Below are positions 57,992 through 64,000 of a DNA stretch of 64,000 nucleotides, one piece after another. This DNA is from Ilyonectria destructans (Eukaryota > Ascomycota > Sordariomycetes > Hypocreales > Nectriaceae), in contig JAHEWK010000001.1 of NCBI GenBank assembly GCA_020740775.1, forward strand, positions 2,852,001 through 2,916,000, written 5' to 3'. The first letter of the stretch is position 1. Each line of letters starts with the position of its first letter. The notes under the pieces are model-generated. The model was not told where the DNA came from. It did no database searches and saw only the letters and a list, made by a program, of their open reading frames with translations. A program made the translations under genes and the position numbers.

Positions 57992-58933
57992 TTACTCGTC
58001 ATCGCCAATCTGGAGTCGCGTGTTAGCACAATGATACCGAGCTGTAACTGAGAGGAGGTCGCCATACCTTTGGCGCAAGGTAGAAGCGCAGGTAGCTGCT
58101 GCCAGCAAGCGTGTACTCGACCAGGAGCGGCACCTCGTTGGAGAGACAGATCTTGACCTGGGTTGACAGGGCGGCAGCCTTGCAGAAGTTGCCCAGGTAC
58201 TTGAGGGAGAAGGTCAGGGACACGGGCTCCGTCAGCTCAATGTCGACGTTGAGCTCGGGCTTATCGACGTCGGTGTGGCTTCGTAGCGTCACGGAACCGT
58301 TACCGATGTCGCCGCTGGACGCAAACTTGACGCCATCCTTGGATGCCTCGATGTTGACTACAATGTGCAAACTCGAATGTTAGCATTGGCTGAGCCCTTG
58401 ACATAGGGAAAGAAGAGGGCGAGTAATGACGAGGAAAGTAATAAAAGAGGGAGGAACCGACCTGATTCTGACATGGCAGTCAAGTCCGCGACGATGCGTC
58501 GGAACTCGACAGAGGGCATGGAAATGGTGGCAGCGTACTCGGTATCCGGGATACCGAGGTGCTCCTGGTCAATGTCCATGAGCTTGAGGTCATACTCGCT
58601 GATGCGGTCGTTGGCGCTGCTCTCAAAGACCAGGTTGAGGACGTCGGGGCCATCCTCGGCCTTGACGGTGAGGATGTCCTCGTTCTGGGCGGCGCGCAGG
58701 ACCTTGGTGAGGGAGGTCAGGTTGACTCCGAGGGAGATGTTGCGGTCGCAGCGGAAGGGGGAGAAGGCCTCGGCCTTGAGCATCATCGACACCAGCGCGA
58801 CATGGGAGTTATCCATAGCCTGCAGGGCGATGCCGGTGTCATTGCAGTCGAAGTTGCAATCCTGGACGAGATCCTTGATGGCATCGACAACCTTCTTCAG
58901 GAGGGCGGCCTGCTCGAGTCGTGCTTCCAACAT
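57992..58933 (-). CDS. POL30: Proliferating cell nuclear antigen (PCNA, DNA sliding clamp)
   Basis: Model: exons 58933-58462, 58357-58068 and 58009-57992, 259 aa, the standard clamp length. The last exon is six codons and gives the usual APKIGDDE-type end. Seen: MLEARLEQA start, DNA-facing helix with [14 protein letters not shown], the interdomain loop [16 protein letters not shown] that docks PIP-box partners, and [16 protein letters not shown] with Lys164, the conserved ubiquitin/SUMO site. The trimer rings DNA and tethers polymerases and repair factors. Just before the ATG, GCTAACATCACACACTCGCAG looks like a branch point and acceptor, so the leader probably has an intron. An ACGCGT box lies about 350 bases upstream. 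Confidence 0.97.
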
Positions 58934-60004
58934 GTCTGCGAGTGTGTGATGTTAGCAGGCTGAATCTGGTGAATATGGCGGTGCGGGCGCGAGCTGCGTG
59001 AGCGATCTGTCTGCTGGGCAGAAAAAAAAGGCGGGGGCGGACGAGGGCCACTGACTGACTGGCTGGGGATTGTGAGTTGTTAGGTGGATGGAGAGAAAGG
59101 CGGAGAGAGAGAGTCGGATCGAGGATGATCGAGTGTCGAGAAAAAAGAGTCGTTGGGGAGAGAGCAAGATGGAGGAAAGTGGTTGCGAGAAGGGATGGTT
59201 GGCGAATGCAAGATTACTTGAGGGCTGAAGCCAACTAAGGCACGCAAGCACTTAACACGCGGGCCGCGAGCAGTGGTGGGGATAAGACGCGTCGTGACGC
59301 CAACTCGACGCGGGGCACCAGAGACCTAAGCCCAATTAATCAAATTTCCGACATTTGTCCAGGAGCTCTTGACGCCTTTCAGGAGAGGAAAACAATGTCC
59401 CATATTCAAGTAAATTTTAAATTTCCTTTCTTTGTCTTCTCAAGCATTGAATATGCTGCGTTAAATTATACCTAAGCTGTTGCCCTGACATCCCATATTT
59501 CGGGCATTTATCAATACATGGCAGCTAAAATGAACCAAAAACACCGAGCAGCGAGCAAAACAAGAACAAAAGAAAAGGACAGGCCCAATCGAACACAGGA
59601 AACATGCCCATGTGCTCGTTGACCTGCTACTTGTGCTTGGACACCTCGGTGATCGGCTTTGTGGCTTAGTTCCTATCTACTCACCGAGTCACCGCAATAC
59701 CCAAGCTCAAGAGTAAACTATCAGGGTGGAATCAAAACATCAAACAAAAAGCAATTTAGCCTAACCAAAAATAATCCCAGATGCCCATGGATGCGCCTGT
59801 TTCCGTTCTATATGATAATGTACCGCCCAAGGAAATCGTGCATGTCGTGACTTGCTAAATAAATGCAGTGTGCATGCCGGCGCGCGGGTGCATGCGATGT
59901 GGTGTTGGTCGTAATAGTAGCAACAAAGCAAATAAAAGTCGGTTAAAAAGCATTACCGCGTTGATGGCGCTAGGACGGCGGCGGTGGTGATCGAGGTAGT
60001 GGGT
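58934..60004. other. Intergenic: PCNA promoter and 3' side of the vezatin-like gene
   Basis: No supported gene. It holds the MCB box at 59287-59292 and related ACGCGG near 59320. AT-rich from about 59390 to 59580, fitting a 3' UTR. Confidence 0.55.
59287..59292. promoter_or_regulatory. MCB (ACGCGT) box upstream of PCNA
   Basis: Perfect ACGCGT about 354 bases from the PCNA ATG, near a variant ACGCGG. The position and gene fit MBF control of replication genes as known in yeasts. Confidence 0.5.
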
Positions 60005-62126
60005 TTACATGGAGACAATCCGTCCAGCCGGGGCACTCATGCGAGTTCGAGGTCGGAGGTTGATGACTGTCTCCAGCTCCCGGAGCATGCCCTTGGTTGC
60101 ATCGATTTGTTGACGTGCAAATGCCTTGTGCTCTCGGTCCTCCTTCATCCTGACTATCCTTTCCTCTCGTGTAAGCATGCTTCGTGGTCGGGGCCGTGCC
60201 ACCGCCTCAAACACCTCCGGCGCTTCGTGGTCCACAGAGCCATTGTATTCGGAATTTGGCGGCGATTCGCCCGTGAGTGCTTTCAGTGCATCAACGGCAT
60301 TACCGCTTTCGTCGACGGTGGTGAGCCCACTCAGGGAGCTGGCGGGGGATATCAGAGTGCTTATGGACGAAAGCCTCTTCTCGTTTCTATCGATCCCAAG
60401 GGCCAGGGCGGCTCGGCCTTCCTCCCAAGCTGTCATGAGATCCTTCAAGTCCACGCCAATGGATTCGAATTGGGACATGAGGTTTGGCCCAAGTTCCGAA
60501 ATGTCGTTCGAGTCGTTAAGTGTCCTATCTGATTCCTCGCGCAAGAGTTGAAGCTTGGCTTGCAGCCCCCTAATCCCAGTGGAGAGCGAGTTAAGTTTCC
60601 GAAGCCGAGCCTGCCAGCGCTCCCTTCCAGGGGTAAGTGCGTTCTTCGGGTTTGGCGACAATGGAAATGCTTGATACGTGTTAGTAAAAGGATCGATTGG
60701 CTACTTCGCCCAGCGGCACTTACTCTCTTCCTCGCTGAGGATGGTCTGTAACCTATCGTATGTACTATTCGTCGTGGCATTGACACTTCGAAGAGACTCC
60801 ACTGCCGTCGTCCACCGAAGCAAATCATTTGCGTCGCCGCTGGCATCAAGAGCCAACAGAGCGCAGAGAAACATTTTGCGGAGGGTATAAAACCGGGCGG
60901 CGAGGATCTTCAGAGTCCTCAATGACTCCACGTCTTCAAATTCATCGGTATCGAAACCGCGCTGCGCATCAGACATATCGAAATCGCTAATGTCATAAAT
61001 GTCATAATACTTCTCCAAGTCTGTCTGCTCTGCGAACCCATTCACAATAGTACACATTTGATTGTACGTCTTGAGGACGCCAGAGAATGAGTTCTTCAGG
61101 GCCCTGCGTAACCGGACGCATTTTCGAGTCTGGGTGCGGTCTTCGATCCGACTGATGGGAGGCAGTGGTGCGCTACTACATGATTGTTAGAGATGAGGTT
61201 CAGTCATAGAGTTTGGGGCTTGTGGACTGACATTCGGTAACCACGGGAGACCAATTCCACCTCCTGGATTAAAGACAGGGCCGCCCCTGAAGCGCTGTCA
61301 TGGCTGTGAGAGTTCTCGATAAATTTCGTTATTTCGGATAAAGACTGCGATCTTCGATACCGTAGCCATTGTCTCCTCATATGAACCTGTCCAAGGAGAA
61401 TGCTGGCTGCACCGAGGAGGACGAGAAAGACAAGTCGCTTCCGCGTGACCCCGTTTTCCACGACCCAGCTCAAGATCACTGCGACCGCTAAAGCAGCGAG
61501 TACTGAAGCAATAATGCCCTCGGTTGACACTAGAGATTGATCCTCCTCGCTTATGGGCGCTACACCGACATCAGCACTCAGTTGGTGCTGTCCTAGCCCA
61601 GAATGGCCGCTCAACAGTTGGGAGGCGATAATCGTGTAACGGAACTGTTCGAGGAACTTGGCATTGTCGGCCCGGTCGATGCTCGCTGCTACCACGGCCT
61701 AGAAAATGAGTTGATTAGATGGGTCTGCGAACAAATAGTAGAGAACGGTGTGGCGGACGCACCGAGTATTTTTTCCTGATAGACCGCAACGAGACTGGTT
61801 TTGGGACGTCGAGGCGGAGGGGGCCAGGGACTTTGTTGCGGAATCTCGCTTTAACCAGAGGTCGGCCGGTAGGCGCAAAGGGAGAGGGACTGGAAGGTGG
61901 TGAAGGGCTGGATCGGCCAGCCGAGGATTCGGCATCGGGAGTCGTCGCGCCGGGCGCCCAGTCTAGCTGCGGCTCATCTCCCCCATCTTGAGAACAAATG
62001 TTAGTTGAAGCTCTGGTGCACCGAGAGCAGAAGGCGCAAAGGGGCTGGGGAGGAAAGCCGTGGAGGGAGGCACTCACCTCTGAGGTACTCGGCTAAAGGC
62101 GACTCCTCATATACCACGGGCTCCAT
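60005..62126 (-). CDS. Vezatin/Inp2-like myosin-binding membrane protein
   Basis: Model: exons 62126-62078, 61986-61763, 61698-61232, 61175-60724 and 60669-60005, 618 aa. The N terminus (MEPVVYEESPLAEYLR) is followed by a Ser/Pro-rich part. Two close membrane segments follow at about residues 145-190 (IIASVLAALAVAVILSWVV and LVFLVLLGAASILLG). The rest is helical and soluble, with a final coil of Arg/Glu-rich sequence. This is the layout of fungal proteins with the myosin-binding domain of peroxisomes (vezatin family); in yeast, Inp2 links peroxisomes to Myo2 for inheritance. I judge this from pattern, not alignment. The fourth exon has a TAGTAG acceptor, so two isoforms that differ by one Ser are possible. 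Confidence 0.7.
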
Positions 62127-63454
62127 CTAACAGCGCTATAACGTCGAGGGCGAGGATAAGAAGGCACGCAGAGCCATGGAGTGGCGAGCGGCAAGCGGCG
62201 TAGCGGAGGACGGCGGCGCAAAGAGCAGGATAACCGAACAGAGCAGGAGAGGGCGGATCAAGGCGTTGGGGAGTTGGATGTGGTTGTCAACGGTTTAACA
62301 GGGCAGTTCAGGAGAGGGCGGCAAGGACAGGCTGGTGGTTGTTGATGTTCCTATTTGGGGAGCTCCACGCCGGCGTGCTGCAGTGACCAAGCTGGGGGCA
62401 GGGCGACAAGGGTGGACAGCCGATAGGCGGAGGCGCAGAGGCTCAGGTCGGAGATGTCGGTGATGCGCCGCGCATGGACGGAGTGGCCGGGGGCAGATGA
62501 AGCGCCGTTGGACGGTTGGACTGTATACTTTCGGAGTCGGCGGCCTGGAGTCCTGGACGGGCAGACGGACTCTTAATGGCAGTCTGCCAGTGCTTCGTCT
62601 TCATCCGTACTGAGACGGGGTGACGGGGGATGAACGGGGGGTGAACGGGTCGCTCCAGGGGCCCGGATTTCCGCAGAGCAGCAACTCATTAGCAAGGCGC
62701 AGGGGCATGCAGGTTGCAGGGGGCCACCAGGTCGGACGAGGCGGTGGTTGGTTGTAATGCGGTCCAGAGAGCATGGAGAAGCGGTAGCGGCGTGGGCACC
62801 CGCATGGGGCACCTGAGCTCTTGGTTCAGGTGTTGTGACCAGAATTAGCGAGTCCGGTTCGGATTTACCTTCTCCCGTGCCGCGAACCCCAGCAGTTCCG
62901 GTCCGACCCAGCGCCGCTTACGTACGAAGGCGGCTGGCGCAGGAAGTTTGACAGCTTCAAATGGATCAGGACAGCCCCCACACAGTATACTCTGCAATCG
63001 ATCAACTACCTGAGGCAAGCAATAGCAGTAAACCCTTACTTTGAGAAACAAGAATTGAACTTGAGTTTATTACCCAAGTACTAAATAATAAAGATTTGAG
63101 GGGCTGATTAGGTAGGTATTGAAAGACACTGCCTACACACTATTATACTGGAGGCCGGTGTCCCTATGGTACCGAAGGTAGGTACCCAGAATTCCGCAAC
63201 CCACCTTACATAATAATACTCAATTGGAGCCGTCCTGGTTGGCTGATGGACCCACAGCCAAAAAGATGCTCTAACCCAACTCCCACCAAAGCTTCCAACT
63301 CCAACTTGTGAATAGAACTAGCCAACACCGGCGTACTCGACCCTCCCCGAGACGGCGTCTGCCTCTCTACCCGATCTCGAATTACAGGCACGCCTCTGCG
63401 GCGCATAGGCATGAATGAACCTCTTCGATACGGTCCACCGCGCCAGTCTGCCCA
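62127..63454. other. 1.3 kb divergent intergenic region
   Basis: G-rich on the left with no supported gene; AT-rich around 63040-63220. It should hold the promoter of the leftward vezatin-like gene and of the rightward partial gene. Confidence 0.5.
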
Positions 63455-64000
63455 ATGCCCCCACGATGCGCGGCACTTCGCTCCCGAGCGGGCTGGTGCC
63501 CGGCACCCACAGCCTCGCCAGACAGTATCTGGATCACCGACACGATGCTGCGCCAAGCCATTGAGCGCTATCACCGGGCCTCTGCGCAATCACGCCGAAC
63601 TCTGAGCTCTTTCCCAGGTCCTATGGAAAGTCGCCGGCGGATGGGCAAACGCCATATGACGGCCGTCATGTCCGACTCACGTTCCGCGGCATCGCCCTGG
63701 TCCATTGAGCTCCCCCTCCAGCCCGGCGAGTGGAAATGGGAAGCTCCGACTGAACCAGGAAACCGAATTCGAAATGACAACAAGTTCAGCCTACGTCGGA
63801 ACATGGACCGCCTCATCGGATGGCTTGAGAACCCCGACGAGGACACCCCGACGACCACATCCATCGCTTCTACCGCCCAACCACGCGCGGTTGAAGCTAC
63901 AATGGTTTCCTCTTTCCAGCGGTCGCTCGCCGAACTCCACCAACGCCTCGGGGCCATTGACCTCGCAGATTCCGACGAAAGGGCAGTGTGGGTGGCTTGC
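63455..64000 (+). CDS. Unknown protein, cut by the right edge
   Basis: The frame starts at the ATG at 63455 (in-frame stop at 63416-63418) and stays open for 182 codons to the window end, so at least the 3' part is missing. Visible sequence includes SPDSIWITDTMLRQAIERYHRAS... region, basic RRRMGKRH, a Trp-rich EWKWEAP motif, and FSLRRNMDRLIGWLENPDED followed by a helical segment ending near DERAVWVAC. A later ATG at 63545 or 63623 could also be the start. Regular residue use and the open length suggest a real gene. No signal peptide or family is recognised. Confidence 0.5.
   Translation, partial: MPPRCAALRSRAGWCPAPTASPDSIWITDTMLRQAIERYHRASAQSRRTLSSFPGPMESRRRMGKRHMTAVMSDSRSAASPWSIELPLQPGEWKWEAPTEPGNRIRNDNKFSLRRNMDRLIGWLENPDEDTPTTTSIASTAQPRAVEATMVSSFQRSLAELHQRLGAIDLADSDERAVWVAC

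Noticed and set aside
1..64000. tRNA, rRNA, transposon or CRISPR features
   Set aside because: I read both strands for B-box-like TTCRANNC contexts, transposase or reverse transcriptase motifs, terminal repeats and spaced direct repeats and found none I could support. A tRNA or covariance-model search would be decisive.

Overview
The window is nuclear DNA of a filamentous ascomycete (Pezizomycotina), most likely a Sordariomycete. The genes have short GT-AG introns of about 50-160 bases with CTAAC/CTGAC-like branch points, GC-rich coding sequence, long 5' leaders, and orthologues of well-known fungal proteins. I rebuilt 20 complete protein genes and one gene cut by the right edge. I saw no tRNA, rRNA, transposon or CRISPR array. 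All gene models come from reading frames, splice sites and protein motifs only.

Layout. 0.8-9.3 kb: a BEM3-type PX-PH-RhoGAP protein and a Zn2Cys6 transcription factor. 11-17.6 kb: an unknown serine-rich protein with many PKA-type sites, a 5.1 kb stretch with no supportable gene, and a small secreted cysteine protein. 18-26 kb: the DNA-protein crosslink protease WSS1, a SulP sulfate permease and the BUB2 checkpoint GAP. 27-32 kb: a probable GPI-anchored six-cysteine protein, an IZH3-like PAQR membrane protein and the THO subunit THOC5. 36-43 kb, after a 4.3 kb gene-poor stretch: a membrane GT2 glycosyltransferase, a DJ-1/PfpI protein and a nucleolar FKBP. 43.5-48 kb: an NDR-type kinase with three in-frame TAG codons, then the ISC1 phospholipase. 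50-62 kb: a three-KH RNA-binding protein, a CENP-K-like kinetochore protein, dUTPase, pyridoxal kinase, PCNA and a vezatin/Inp2-like protein. 63.5 kb to the end: an unknown partial gene.

The strongest finding is the kinase at 43.5-46.3 kb. It looks like a pseudogene because TAG stops interrupt its kinase domain, two of them in tandem where other kinases have Trp-Trp. The rest of the 860-codon frame is intact, and all three TAG adenosines lie in the loops of hairpins that can be drawn directly from the sequence. This matches the perithecium-specific kinase PUK1 of Fusarium, whose tandem UAG codons are recoded to UGG by A-to-I mRNA editing during sexual development. This copy has an additional upstream TAG in a strong hairpin.

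The 53-59 kb segment holds several chromosome-replication and segregation genes (CENP-K-like, dUTPase, PCNA). Both dUTPase and PCNA have an ACGCGT (MCB/MBF) box upstream, consistent with shared G1/S control. Two separate short genes encode secreted or surface cysteine-rich proteins with no recognised family.
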